Notes: generated from the letters alone by a model not told the origin. Counted from the first letter of the stretch, positions 33,535 to 40,963 are shown. The stretch is DNA of 43,414 nt from Cellulomonas fimi (GCF_028527925.1 NZ_JAPESW010000031.1:1-43414); one strand, 5' to 3'. Made by a program: numbers and translations.

Positions 33535-34328
33535 GCGTTCGTCACATCGCCGTCGTCATCCCCGCACGCGACGAGGAGGACCTGGTCGGCCGGTGCCTCG
33601 CGTCGGTGTCGGCCGCCGCGCACCGGCTGCCCGCCGACGTGTCCGTCGACGTGGTCGTCGTCCTCGACGGCTGCCAGGACGGCACCGCGGACGTCGTCGC
33701 GTGCTTCCCCGCCGTCCGGACGGTCGTGACGCGCGGCGGGAACGTCGGCCGCGCCCGCGCCGCCGGGGTGCGGTCGGCCCTCGCGCGCGCGGGCGGCGAC
33801 CTCGCCGACGTGTGGGTCGCGTGCACCGACGCGGACTCCGAGGTCCCCGACGGCTGGCTCGTCGAGCAGCTGCGGCTCGCCGACGCGGGCGCCGACGTCG
33901 TCGTCGGGACGGTCCGCCCGGACCCGCGCGACCTGCTGCCCGAGGAGGTCGAGCAGTGGCGCGGCACGCGTGTGCCCGGCCGCCCCAACGGGCACGTGCA
34001 CGGCGCCAACCTGGGCGTCCGCGCGAGCTCCTACGTGACCGCGGGGGGCTTCGCGCCGCGCCGGGAGCACGAGGACGTCGGGCTGGTCGTCGCGCTGCAC
34101 GCGGCGGGCGCGCGGATCGTGGCGTCCGACGTGGTCGACGTGCTCACGTCGGGGCGGCGCGAGGGCCGGTCACCGGGTGGGTACGCCGGCTACCTCACGG
34201 CCCTCTTCCCGCGGACAGCGCCCGACCCGGTCGTCGGGCTCGACCGGCCGCGACCCCTGACGGCCGACGACCCGCACGGGACCGACCGCGCGGCGCGCTC
34301 GGGGGCCGTGCTCGTCGCGGCGGACTGA
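33531..34328 (+). CDS. GT2-family glycosyltransferase, last gene of the operon
   Basis: This 265-residue GT-A enzyme starts at ATG 33531, overlapping the previous stop. Motifs in order: VVIPARDEEDLVGRCLASV (nucleotide-sugar binding start), VVVVLDGCQDGTADVV, the metal-binding TDADSEVP, GANLGVRASSYVTAGGF for acceptor or donor contacts, and EHEDVGLVVAL, matching the family's E-D catalytic segment. No membrane helix is evident, so it is probably cytosolic. Tight coupling to the deacetylase/methyltransferase suggests it adds the sugar that they modify, or extends the modified product. Confidence 0.87.
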   Translation: MSVRHIAVVIPARDEEDLVGRCLASVSAAAHRLPADVSVDVVVVLDGCQDGTADVVACFPAVRTVVTRGGNVGRARAAGVRSALARAGGDLADVWVACTDADSEVPDGWLVEQLRLADAGADVVVGTVRPDPRDLLPEEVEQWRGTRVPGRPNGHVHGANLGVRASSYVTAGGFAPRREHEDVGLVVALHAAGARIVASDVVDVLTSGRREGRSPGGYAGYLTALFPRTAPDPVVGLDRPRPLTADDPHGTDRAARSGAVLVAAD

Positions 34329-34357
34329 GCCGTCCGCAGGCGGGCCGGGCGGGCCGG

Positions 34358-34816
34358 TCAGGAGTCGGGCCGCGCCTCGTGCCCGGGCCGGCCGTGCGTC
34401 CGGTTGCGCTCCTTGAGCTGTGCCTCGTAGACGTGGCGCCGGCCGTCCATGAGCCGCTCGCGCGTGCGCCGCTCGGCGTCCGCGAACGTCCGGTAGTACC
34501 CGTCGTCGAACTCCTCGACGATCTGGAACGTCCACCGGCCGTCGAGCACGTTGCGCCCGACGACCTCGGCGCGCAGCTCGTCGGCGACGTCGGGGTGGCC
34601 CGCCTCGGCGAGCCGGTCGAGCGCCTCGGCGAGCTCGGCGTCGGCGCGGCCGACCAGGCGGTGGAAGGCGTAGAGCATGCCGCGCGCGTGCTCGATGACC
34701 TCGAACGCGGCGGTCACGCCGCCCACGGCCTCGACGACCTCGTCGCTGACGCCCGGGGGCGGCAGGTGGTCGTCGGTCGGGCGGTCGGGGCTGCGGGTTC
34801 CGGTCGCGTCGCTCAT
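34358..34816 (-). CDS. Conserved-type helical protein of unknown function
   Basis: This 152-residue protein has a disordered Pro/Asp N-terminus, a helical middle (FEVIEHARGMLYAFHRLVGRADAELAEALDRLAEAGH) and a conserved-looking WTFQIVEEFDDGYYRTFADAERRTRERLMDGRRHVYEAQLKERNRTHG. I have a sense of similar actinobacterial proteins but no named family. A strong terminator separates it from the SRPBCC gene upstream, so it has its own promoter. Confidence 0.62.
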   Translation of the reverse strand: MSDATGTRSPDRPTDDHLPPPGVSDEVVEAVGGVTAAFEVIEHARGMLYAFHRLVGRADAELAEALDRLAEAGHPDVADELRAEVVGRNVLDGRWTFQIVEEFDDGYYRTFADAERRTRERLMDGRRHVYEAQLKERNRTHGRPGHEARPDS

Positions 34817-34827
34817 CGCCCCATCGT

Positions 34828-34865
34828 GGGTGCCGTCCGGCGGTCGCGCGCGCCGGACGGCACCC
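34828..34865 (-). terminator. Perfect 15-bp hairpin terminator of the ArsR-SRPBCC operon
   Basis: The arms 34828-34842 and 34851-34865 are exact reverse complements with an eight-base loop. It starts nine bases past the SRPBCC stop. Confidence 0.8.
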
Positions 34866-34873
34866 GCCGCGGG

Positions 34874-35362
34874 TCAGTCCTCGGCGAGGATCGCGTCGAC
34901 CTGGCCGAGCGCCCCGACGATGCCCTCCTCCATGCCCATGCTGACGAGCTGCTCCATGGCCTGCGCCGACGGGAACGTCGACGTGATCGTCATGAGCGTG
35001 CCGGGGAACGCACCGTCGAGCTTCACGACGGCGCGCGTGACGAGGCCGTCGTCCTGGGGCGCGCCGGACTGGTCGGCGAACCCGTCGTCGAACTCGAGGC
35101 CGGTCGGCGCGTCGATCGTGACGAACTCCCACCAGCCGTGGGCCTTCTCGCCCTCGGGGCCGGTCATGTAGTACTGCGCGCGGCCGCCGGGCACGAAGTC
35201 GTGCGACGTGAACGTGGCGGGCCACGTCGGCGGGCCCCACCACCGCTCGAGCTTGCGCGGGTCGGCCCAGACCTGCCACACCTTGTCGGGCGTGGCCGTG
35301 AACTCGGCCTTGATGGTCAGGGTCAGGGCCTGCGGGTCCTTGTGGGTCTCGACGACGGTCAT
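34874..35362 (-). CDS. SRPBCC (AHSA1-type) protein
   Basis: Starting at ATG 35362, this 162-residue protein fits the START/Bet v1-like fold of activator-of-Hsp90 homology-type proteins. It shows TIKAEFTATPDKVWQVWADPRKLERWWGPPTWPATFTSHDFVPGGRAQYYMTGPEGEKAHGWWEFVTID, then LEFDDGF and MTITSTFPSAQAMEQLVSMGMEEG. These proteins bind hydrophobic ligands in a cavity; the ligand here is unknown. The start overlaps the ArsR stop by four bases (ATGA), a very common ArsR-SRPBCC pairing. Confidence 0.9.
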   Translation of the reverse strand: MTVVETHKDPQALTLTIKAEFTATPDKVWQVWADPRKLERWWGPPTWPATFTSHDFVPGGRAQYYMTGPEGEKAHGWWEFVTIDAPTGLEFDDGFADQSGAPQDDGLVTRAVVKLDGAFPGTLMTITSTFPSAQAMEQLVSMGMEEGIVGALGQVDAILAED

Positions 35363-35697
35363 GCGTCCTCTCCTTCGTCCAGCAGGGCGTGGATGCGGTC
35401 GATGCGTCCGCGCCAGATCTCCTCGTAGGCGTCGAGCAGCCGGGCGGCGGCCCGGATCGCCTCGACGTTGCCGCGCACGAGCCGCTCGCGGCCCTGCGTG
35501 GTCTTGGTGACGAGCGCGGCGCGCTCGAGCACGGCGACGTGCTTCTGGACGGCGGCGAAGCTCATGTCGTACCGCCGGGCCAGCGCGGACACCGACTCCT
35601 GCTCGTGCAGGACGCGCCGGACGATGTCGCGGCGCGTGCGGTCGGCGAGCGCGGCGAACACCCGGTCGACGTGATCGGTGTCCATTCCTACAACCAT
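35359..35697 (-). CDS. ArsR/SdpR-like winged-helix repressor with a leaderless start
   Basis: This 112-residue regulator has a helix-turn-helix in VFAALADRTRRDIVRRVLHEQESVSALARRYDMSFAAVQKHVAVLERAALVTKTTQGRERLV. No CxCxxD-type metal site is seen, so it is probably not metal-responsive. I start at ATG 35697 (MVVGMDTD). A well-spaced promoter predicts transcription beginning at or one base before this ATG, giving a leaderless mRNA. ATG 35685 is an alternative. An 18-bp palindrome spans the first codons and should be the autoregulatory operator. It is cotranscribed with the SRPBCC gene. Confidence 0.87.
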   Translation of the reverse strand: MVVGMDTDHVDRVFAALADRTRRDIVRRVLHEQESVSALARRYDMSFAAVQKHVAVLERAALVTKTTQGRERLVRGNVEAIRAAARLLDAYEEIWRGRIDRIHALLDEGEDA

Positions 35698-35706
35698 GTG
35701 GTTGTA
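35689..35706. promoter_or_regulatory. Perfect 18-bp palindromic operator overlapping the arsR start codon
   Basis: TACAACCATGTGGTTGTA is its own reverse complement. It covers the predicted transcription start, the ATG and the Val-Val codons (GTT GTA), and touches the -10. Bound repressor would block initiation. Confidence 0.8.
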
Positions 35707-35734
35707 CATTACGCGCCGGGCCGCCGCACCGCAA
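35706..35734 (-). promoter_or_regulatory. Promoter of the ArsR-SRPBCC operon
   Basis: On the minus strand TTGCGG (35729-35734) and TAATGT (35706-35711) are 17 bases apart, both close to the sigma-70-type consensus. The -10 ends eight bases before the ATG at 35697. Confidence 0.65.
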
Positions 35735-35752
35735 GGGTTCCGACGACGACCG

Positions 35753-37189
35753 TCAGACGCCGCGCACCACCGGCAGGCGACCGTCGTCGACCGCCTCCTC
35801 CAGGTCCGCGTGGTCCGACTCCGTGCGGTCCGCGTACGCCGCCGCGAAGTCCGCGAGCGCCTCGTCCGCGGCCGACGACCCACCCAGGTACGCGCCGATC
35901 GCGATCGCGTCGCCCGACCTCGCGTGCGCCCGCGCGAGCGTCCACGCGCACAACCGCGCGTAGACCGCGAGCCCCGCCGGGCGCGCGCCCGTCAGGTCGA
36001 GCCCGCCCTTCCAGTCGCGCAGCTGCCGGACGTAGTAGTCGCGCGCGACGCCGTCCGGCCCCGCCGACCGCTGCCACCCGAGCATCACGTCGCTGACGGC
36101 CTGCATGAGCCGCTGGCCCTCGACCACCCGCTGCCCCTGCATGGCGTACCCGTCGCCACCCGTGTACGGCTCGAGCACCGACGCCTGCGCCTCCTTCGCC
36201 TGCAGCACGAGCACGTCGTCCGCGTCGACGCCCTGCAGCAGCACGACGAACGCGCGCGTCCCGACGCTGCCCACGCCGACGACCTTCCGGGCGATGTCGA
36301 CGACCCGGTACCGCTCCGCGAGGCGGCGCCGGTCCGGTGCGAGCGACGCCCGGTAGTCGACCAGCAGGTCCGCGATCCCCCGACGGAAGACCGGCACGGC
36401 GTCCGCCGGCAGCACGTCCTCCAGCGTCGACACCAGCGGCGGGTCCGCGACGAACCTCCGCTCGTCGCCCTCGACCCGCGTCAGCCGCGCCGCCGCCTGC
36501 AGGTGGTCACGCCGTCGCGCCTTGTCGAGCGCCGCGCGCGCCCGCCGGACCATCCGCTCGTCCTGCGGCACCGCGTCCACCAGGTCGCCCAGGTCGATCC
36601 GCGCGTACCAGACGGCCAGCGCCGACTGCGCCGCGAAGTCGCGCACCGCCTCCCGGTACGCGCGCGCCGCCCCCACGACGATCTCCCGGCGGCGCCGCCG
36701 CCCGACGTCGAGCGCGCGCGCGACCACCTCGAGGCTCGCGAGCAGTCGCTTCAGGTCCCACTCGAACGGTCCCGGGTGGGTCTCGTCGAAGTCGTTCAGG
36801 TCGAACACGAGGTTCCGCTCGGGCGACCCGTACGTGCCGAAGTTCGCGACGTGCGCGTCACCGCACAGCTGCACCCGCAGGCCCGTGTCCGCCGACGCGC
36901 CCAGATCCGCCGCCATGACGACCGCCGACCCCCGCAGGTACGCGAACGGCGACTCCGCCATCCGCCCGTACCGCACCGGCACCAGGTCGGGCAGCCGCGT
37001 CGTCGCCTGGGCCTCCAGCAGGTCCAGCGCGCCCGGCCGCCCGTCGCGTCCCGCGACGTCCGCCAGCCTCGACCGCGGGACCCGCTTGCGCGCCGCGCGC
37101 CCCGCCGCAGCCCTCTCCGTCCGCTCCGCCGACGCGCGGGTCGCCGTCGACCGCTCCGCCGTCCGACCTGTCGCCCGGTCCTCCGTCAT
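35753..37189 (-). CDS. DUF2252 family protein
   Basis: This 478-residue protein starts at ATG 37189. After a basic, Ala/Arg-rich N-terminus comes the DUF2252 core: RMAESPFAYLRGSAVVMAADLG, the kinase-like QLCGDAHVANFGTYGSPERNLVFDLNDFDETHPGPFEWDLKRLLAS (G-D-x-H-x-x-N and D-x-N-D-F-D as in APH-fold enzymes), and VGVGSVGTRAFVVLL. The C-terminal region includes VVEGQRLMQAVSDVMLGW and DYYVRQLRDWKGG. The fold suggests an atypical phosphotransferase; function is unknown. It is single-gene and divergent from nothing obvious. Confidence 0.87.
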   Translation of the reverse strand: MTEDRATGRTAERSTATRASAERTERAAAGRAARKRVPRSRLADVAGRDGRPGALDLLEAQATTRLPDLVPVRYGRMAESPFAYLRGSAVVMAADLGASADTGLRVQLCGDAHVANFGTYGSPERNLVFDLNDFDETHPGPFEWDLKRLLASLEVVARALDVGRRRRREIVVGAARAYREAVRDFAAQSALAVWYARIDLGDLVDAVPQDERMVRRARAALDKARRRDHLQAAARLTRVEGDERRFVADPPLVSTLEDVLPADAVPVFRRGIADLLVDYRASLAPDRRRLAERYRVVDIARKVVGVGSVGTRAFVVLLQGVDADDVLVLQAKEAQASVLEPYTGGDGYAMQGQRVVEGQRLMQAVSDVMLGWQRSAGPDGVARDYYVRQLRDWKGGLDLTGARPAGLAVYARLCAWTLARAHARSGDAIAIGAYLGGSSAADEALADFAAAYADRTESDHADLEEAVDDGRLPVVRGV

Positions 37190-37318
37190 CCGTCGACGGT
37201 AGGCCGGGCGCGCGCACGGCCCCTCGCCCACCGCGGGTGACCCGACCTGACTCCGCGGCCGCGTCGAGGTCGACACCGGACTCGGCGGCGCCGCCGGGGT
37301 GCTGGCAGGCGCTCGCGA

Positions 37319-37618
37319 TCAGGTCACCGGACGGACGCGGAAGTCGCGCGGGCTGACCTGCGCGATGATCTCCGCCAGCTCGCGCCGGACCAGGATCTGG
37401 CGGAACGCACTCCAGCCGTCGCCGAACCACTCGGGACTGGCGGCGATGTCGACGTCACCCAGGGGCGGCTCGATCCGCAGCGGCGGCAGCTCGTCGAAGT
37501 CGAGCGGCATCCACCGCCACGTCCCGCAGACGGGGCAGGTCGCACCCGCCGTCCCGTGCTCGGCGACCGCCACCGCACGCAGCTCGTCCTCGTCGACCCA
37601 CGCGTCCCCGCCACCCAC
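37319..37618 (-). CDS. Small protein with a CPVCG motif, unknown
   Basis: This 99-residue protein starts at GTG 37618. It contains one Cys pair (TCPVCGTWRWMPLDFDELPPL), then a PEWFGDGWSAFRQILVRRELAEIIAQVSPRDFRVRPV block. A single CxxC could bind metal only by dimerising or with other ligands. The conserved-looking aromatic block resembles small proteins often found as orphan immunity genes, but I cannot name a family. Base use is somewhat less GC-rich than in neighbouring genes. It follows the next gene on the same strand with a 41-base gap. Confidence 0.55.
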   Translation of the reverse strand: MGGGDAWVDEDELRAVAVAEHGTAGATCPVCGTWRWMPLDFDELPPLRIEPPLGDVDIAASPEWFGDGWSAFRQILVRRELAEIIAQVSPRDFRVRPVT

Positions 37619-37659
37619 GATGGCGTCTCAGCCGGAGCTCGACGAACTCGGTCACGTGG

Positions 37660-37986
37660 TCAGCGCCGCTCGAGGAAGGTCCACTGCACTCCCGGAACCG
37701 GCGTCGGCATGATGAAGTCGGGCGTGATGTGGACAACGGTCCCGATCTCCACAGCGTCACCGACCAGCACCGAGAGCTCGTCGACGATGTCGTCGACGTC
37801 CTCCCGGTCGGCCTGGGTGAGCTCCGACAGCCAGAACCTCAGCTCGACCTGGAGGCCGTCGACCGCGACGGCCACGGCGAGCGCGTGCTCCGGGATCACG
37901 CCGAGCGACGCCTGGACGACCTGGGCCACCACGTAGTTCTCCCAGACAGGGGCCAGACCGGGGTCGTCCGGCGTCGGGAACGTCAT
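37660..37986 (-). CDS. Small acidic protein, unknown, possibly orphan immunity gene
   Basis: This 108-residue acidic protein starts at ATG 37986. It reads VWENYVVAQVVQASLGVIPEHALAVAVAVDGLQVELRFWLSELTQADREDVDDIVDELSVLVGDAVEIGTVVHI. Size, acidity and fold-like pattern (helix, strands, helix, strand) suit immunity or adaptor proteins, but no family is recognised. The ATG overlaps the stop of an upstream frame (MSGTTSVGVVVPDDPSCKP) as ATGA, which suggests that it once followed another gene, now mostly lost beside tRNA-Ser(UGA). Confidence 0.6.
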   Translation of the reverse strand: MTFPTPDDPGLAPVWENYVVAQVVQASLGVIPEHALAVAVAVDGLQVELRFWLSELTQADREDVDDIVDELSVLVGDAVEIGTVVHITPDFIMPTPVPGVQWTFLERR

Positions 37987-38060
37987 GGCTTGCAGCTCGG
38001 GTCGTCGGGGACGACCACGCCCACCGAGGTCGTACCGCTCATCGGACACTCGTCGGTCCG
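37983..38060 (-). pseudogene. Possible 3' remnant of a lost gene upstream of the small acidic gene
   Basis: The frame ending DECPMSGTTSVGVVVPDDPSCKP stops at 37983-37985, in an ATGA overlap with the downstream start. Upstream the frame runs into tRNA-Ser(UGA), so there is no room for a complete gene. It may be the tail of a coding sequence removed at the tRNA. The evidence is only the coupling geometry. Confidence 0.25.
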
Positions 38061-38163
38061 GCTGGGTCGACGTCTCACGCGGTCGCACTCGACACGCGAA
38101 CGACGACGATGATCGCCCTTCCGTACGGCGCCGAGCGACCTCGGGTCTCGGCCTTCGCGGCGG

Positions 38164-38255
38164 CGGAGGGCGTGGGATTCGAACCCACGAGGACGGGGGT
38201 GTCCCGCCCCAACGGTTTTCAAGACCGTCTCTTTCGGCCGCTCAGACAGCCCTCC
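38164..38255 (-). tRNA. tRNA-Ser(UGA)
   Basis: This is a 92-nt class II tRNA. The acceptor stem is GGAGGGC/GCCCTCC with discriminator G; the anticodon stem ACGGT/ACCGT encloses CTTGAAA (anticodon TGA). It has a long variable arm and the T arm GTGGG-TTCGAAT-CCCAC. CCA is not encoded. Confidence 0.95.
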
Positions 38256-38351
38256 CGGTGCGGCCGGGTCCCTCTGCTCGATGCCCGCGCGCACGGTCGA
38301 GTCTCCCACAGCGGTACCTGCCGAGGGCCCGGATCCGCTCCGGGACCGACG

Positions 38352-39317
38352 TCATGCGGGCGGCCGCGCCCGCTCCCACCAGCCGGCCGGCCAGCCCGGG
38401 CTCACGACGCCCAACCCGTGCAGCGCCGCGACCTGCGCGAGCTGGACGTCGTACGTCGCGACCGCCCCGACCTGCGGGTGCGCGACCGCCGCGCCGACGT
38501 GCAGCGCGACGAAAGACGGCAGCACGTTCGCCACCCGCGCGGCGGCGTGCAGCGACTGGTCCGAGAACCGCACGACCTCGACGCGCCCGGTCACGTCGTG
38601 CGCCACGCCGTGCGCCTCGACCCCGCGGGGGCGTGCGACGCGGCGCAGCTCGCTCACACCCAGGAACGTCGTGACGAGCCGGTCCTCGTGGTCCGCGACC
38701 CACGCGAGCCATGGGTCACGTGACGGCGCGCCGACGAGGTACCGGCTGAGCGCCGAGCCGTCGACGTACACCCGCGGACGCTCACGGCGGGCGACCAGCG
38801 ACCAGGGCACCGGGTCGGGCGGCGCGGAGGGGACAGCCCGCGCCCGGTCGGCCGGGGCAGCGTCGGCGGGGGTCGGCCGTTCCGCGGCCGGCTCGACGGC
38901 GGTCGGGTCGTCGGCGCCGGGCTCGTCGGAGGTCGGGTCGTCGACGGACGGCTGGTCCGCAGCCGGGTCGTCGGCCGACGGCTCGTCCGCACCCGGCTCG
39001 TCGGCAGCGGGGTCGTCGGCGGACGGCTCGTCCGCACCCGGCTCGTCGGGCGGTGGCTCGTCGGCGGGTGGGTCGACCCGCGGCCGCACCGGACCGAACG
39101 GGTGCGGGACGCCCCGGACGGGCGTCGGTGTCGCGGTCGGTGCCCACGGCACGGGGCGGTGCGTGGTCCCGTCGCCGGCCGGCGTGCGCTGCTGCGGCAG
39201 GGCGGAGACGCGGACGACTGCGTCGGGCCCGCGGTCGCGGACCGGCCCGTCGAGCAGCACCCCGCGCCCGAGCTCCGGACGGCGCTCGGGTGGCGGCGGG
39301 GGGACGACCGGCGGCAC
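38352..39317 (-). CDS. PIN-domain protein with an acidic repeat linker
   Basis: The C-terminal 140 residues form a PIN (VapC-like) domain: RVYVDGSALSRYLVG (first Asp), TTFLGVSELRRVARP (Glu), HVGAAVAHPQVGAVATYDVQLAQVAALHGLGVVSPG (last Asp and the final strand). Before it lies a Pro/Asp/Glu/Ala linker of 15-residue repeats (DEPSADDPAADEPGA type). No antitoxin is encoded next to it. The start is uncertain: GTG 39317 lies downstream of the terminator of the preceding operon, while GTG 39440 would overlap the GTPase stop as GTGA. If active it would be a Mg2+-dependent ribonuclease. Confidence 0.68.
   Translation of the reverse strand: MPPVVPPPPPERRPELGRGVLLDGPVRDRGPDAVVRVSALPQQRTPAGDGTTHRPVPWAPTATPTPVRGVPHPFGPVRPRVDPPADEPPPDEPGADEPSADDPAADEPGADEPSADDPAADQPSVDDPTSDEPGADDPTAVEPAAERPTPADAAPADRARAVPSAPPDPVPWSLVARRERPRVYVDGSALSRYLVGAPSRDPWLAWVADHEDRLVTTFLGVSELRRVARPRGVEAHGVAHDVTGRVEVVRFSDQSLHAAARVANVLPSFVALHVGAAVAHPQVGAVATYDVQLAQVAALHGLGVVSPGWPAGWWERARPPA
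38890..39070. repeat. 45-bp direct repeats encoding the acidic linker of the PIN protein
   Basis: The clearest pair starts at 38966 and 39011 and is nearly identical over 45 bases; degenerate copies flank it. Each 45-bp unit keeps the frame (15 residues). Confidence 0.75.
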
Positions 39318-39386
39318 CCCTCCATGATCCCGCACCGCGCCTGGGACCCCCGCCCCCGTCGGGATCCTCGACGCGTCCGCACGCGC

Positions 39387-39420
39387 CGACGGCCGGCCCC
39401 CGTGCGGGGACCGGCCGTCG
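39387..39420 (-). terminator. Terminator of the conservon operon
   Basis: Arms CGACGGCCGG (39387-39396) and CCGGCCGTCG (39411-39420) are perfect, with an inner CCCC/GGGG extension. It starts 17 bases after the GTPase stop. Confidence 0.72.
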
Positions 39421-39436
39421 AGGGGTGCGGGACGGC

Positions 39437-40048
39437 TCACCGGTTGCGCAGACGCTCCATCGCGAGCTGCACGAGGGAGATGAGCGCCTGCTTGGTGGCG
39501 GCACGCGAGCGGGCGTCCGTGTAGAGCACGGGCACGTGCGCCGGGATGGCGAGGGCCTCACGGACGTCGTCGAGCTGGTGCTTGGCGACGCCGTCGAAGC
39601 AGTTGACACCCACGACGAACGGGATGCCACGGCTCTCGAAGTAGTCGACCGCCGGGAAGCACTGGTCGAGACGGTCCGTGTCCACCAGGACGACCGCACC
39701 GATCGCGCCGCGGACCAGGTCGTCCCACATGAAGAGGAAGCGGTCCTGGCCCGGCGTGCCGAACAGGTAGAGCCACAGCTGGCCCGGCAGCGCGATGCGG
39801 CCGAAGTCCATGGCGACGGTCGTGGTGGTCTTGCGGTCCGACACGCCACCGGCGTCGTCGACGCCGACGGAGTGCTCGGTCATCGCGGCCTCGGTGTTGA
39901 GGGGCTCGATGTCCGAGATGGACCCGATGAAGGTCGTCTTGCCGACGGCGAAGCCGCCCGCGACGACGATCTTGACGACGGTGGGTGCGACAGACCCCGC
40001 GGTCCCCGCCGGAGCGGCGACGGCGGCGTCAGAGGGCGGAAATGCCAT
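39437..40048 (-). CDS. cvnD: Conservon Ras-like GTPase (CvnD type)
   Basis: This 203-residue GTPase has P-loop GGFAVGKTTFIGSI (G1), the switch-like SVGVDDAGGVSDRKTTTTVAMDFGRI, FGTPGQDRFLFMWDDLVRGAIGAVVLVDT (G3, where the usual Asp of DxxG is Gly) and VNCFDG (in place of NKxD). These variations are typical of the MglA/CvnD type of small GTPase. The start at ATG 40048 overlaps the DUF742 gene by 20 bases. Together with the three genes upstream it forms the conservon, which in Streptomyces assembles a membrane-associated GTPase complex linked to development and secondary metabolism. Confidence 0.9.
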   Translation of the reverse strand: MAFPPSDAAVAAPAGTAGSVAPTVVKIVVAGGFAVGKTTFIGSISDIEPLNTEAAMTEHSVGVDDAGGVSDRKTTTTVAMDFGRIALPGQLWLYLFGTPGQDRFLFMWDDLVRGAIGAVVLVDTDRLDQCFPAVDYFESRGIPFVVGVNCFDGVAKHQLDDVREALAIPAHVPVLYTDARSRAATKQALISLVQLAMERLRNR

Positions 40049-40406
40049 TGAGAACACTCTCCAGCACGCTCAGGGACAGGGCGGGGGACTCACCGGTGTT
40101 GACCTCGACCGGCTGAGAGGTGTGCACGCGCACGTACTGCTGGTCGGAGAGGTCGGACACGAGGATCCGGACCACCCCGAGAGGAAGGTGGAGCAGAGCG
40201 GACAGCTCCGCGACGGAGATGTAGGTGTGCGCGGCGTGCTGCAGGATCGCCCGCTTCTCGGGCGGCAGCCCCGCGCTCGTCACGGCGCCCGGCATCACCT
40301 CGACCAGTGCCTCGAGAGGCAGGTCGGAGCGCGCCGAGCGCACGCGGCCACCGGTGACGGCGTAGGGCCGCACCGTCCTGGCCTCGTACTCGATGTGCTC
40401 ACTCAT
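40029..40406 (-). CDS. cvnC: Conservon DUF742 protein (CvnC type)
   Basis: This 125-residue protein has the DUF742 pattern: EARTVRPYAVTGGRV near the N-terminus, LPPEKRAILQHAAHTYISVAELSALLHLPLGVVRILVSDLSDQQYVRVH (a winged-helix-like segment), and the ending ALSLSVLESVLNGISAL. In conservons this protein bridges the roadblock and GTPase subunits. It lies 22 bases after the roadblock gene. Confidence 0.93.
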   Translation of the reverse strand: MSEHIEYEARTVRPYAVTGGRVRSARSDLPLEALVEVMPGAVTSAGLPPEKRAILQHAAHTYISVAELSALLHLPLGVVRILVSDLSDQQYVRVHTSQPVEVNTGESPALSLSVLESVLNGISAL

Positions 40407-40428
40407 GTTCGAGCCGTCTCCGTTCGGG

Positions 40429-40878
40429 TCAGGCCACGGGGGCGCGGGTCGCGCCGTCGACGGGGAGCTGGCCGCGCATCTCGGAGATGAGCTGCGGGGT
40501 CAGGGTCGCCTCGGTGCGCGAGACGAGCATCGCCATCTCGTAGCCGATGAGGCCGACGTCGCAGCTCGACTCGGCGACCACGGCGAGGACGGAACCGTTC
40601 GAGACGCTCATGAGGAACAGGAACAGGTTGTCCATCTCGATGATCGCCTGACGCACCTCCCCCGCACGCAGCTGGCGCGACGCGCCACGGGTCAGGCTCG
40701 ACATGCCGGAGACGATCGCCGCGAGCTGGTCGCCGCTGGTGCGGTCGAGCTGCTCCGACATCGCCATGAGCAGACCGTCCGCCGACACCACGAGCGTGTG
40801 GCGAGTGCCGGGCACGGTCCGGACGAAGTTGTCCAGGAGCCAGCCGAAGTTGGCTGCCTCGGTGCTGAGCGCGGTCAC
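40429..40878 (-). CDS. cvnB: Conservon roadblock/LC7 protein (CvnB type)
   Basis: This 149-residue roadblock/LC7 protein has NFGWLLDNFVRTVPGTRHTLVVSADGLLMAMSEQLDRTSGDQLAAIVSGMSSLTRGASRQL and later DNLFLFLMSVSNGSVLAVVAES. The family acts as a GTPase-activating or scaffold partner for the small GTPase. The start at GTG 40878 is favoured because AAGGAGGAAGT directly precedes it. Ten extra residues at the C-terminus carry no motif. Confidence 0.93.
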   Translation of the reverse strand: MTALSTEAANFGWLLDNFVRTVPGTRHTLVVSADGLLMAMSEQLDRTSGDQLAAIVSGMSSLTRGASRQLRAGEVRQAIIEMDNLFLFLMSVSNGSVLAVVAESSCDVGLIGYEMAMLVSRTEATLTPQLISEMRGQLPVDGATRAPVA

Positions 40879-40963
40879 ACTTCCTCCTTGCTGGTGCAGT
40901 CGGTGACGACTGCGGGGTGAGACGTCACCTGGGCGGAGACGGCTGGTCGGGATTCGTAGGCCG

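Noticed and set aside
37983..38309. An open minus-strand frame containing SERPKETVLKTVGAG
   Set aside because: The middle of this product is simply translated tRNA-Ser(UGA). Only its last residues, in the ATGA overlap, might be a remnant of a gene.
39318..39440. An upstream GTG (39440) for the PIN gene that overlaps the GTPase stop
   Set aside because: It would place the start of the gene before a strong terminator hairpin and lacks a ribosome binding site. I kept it as an alternative only.
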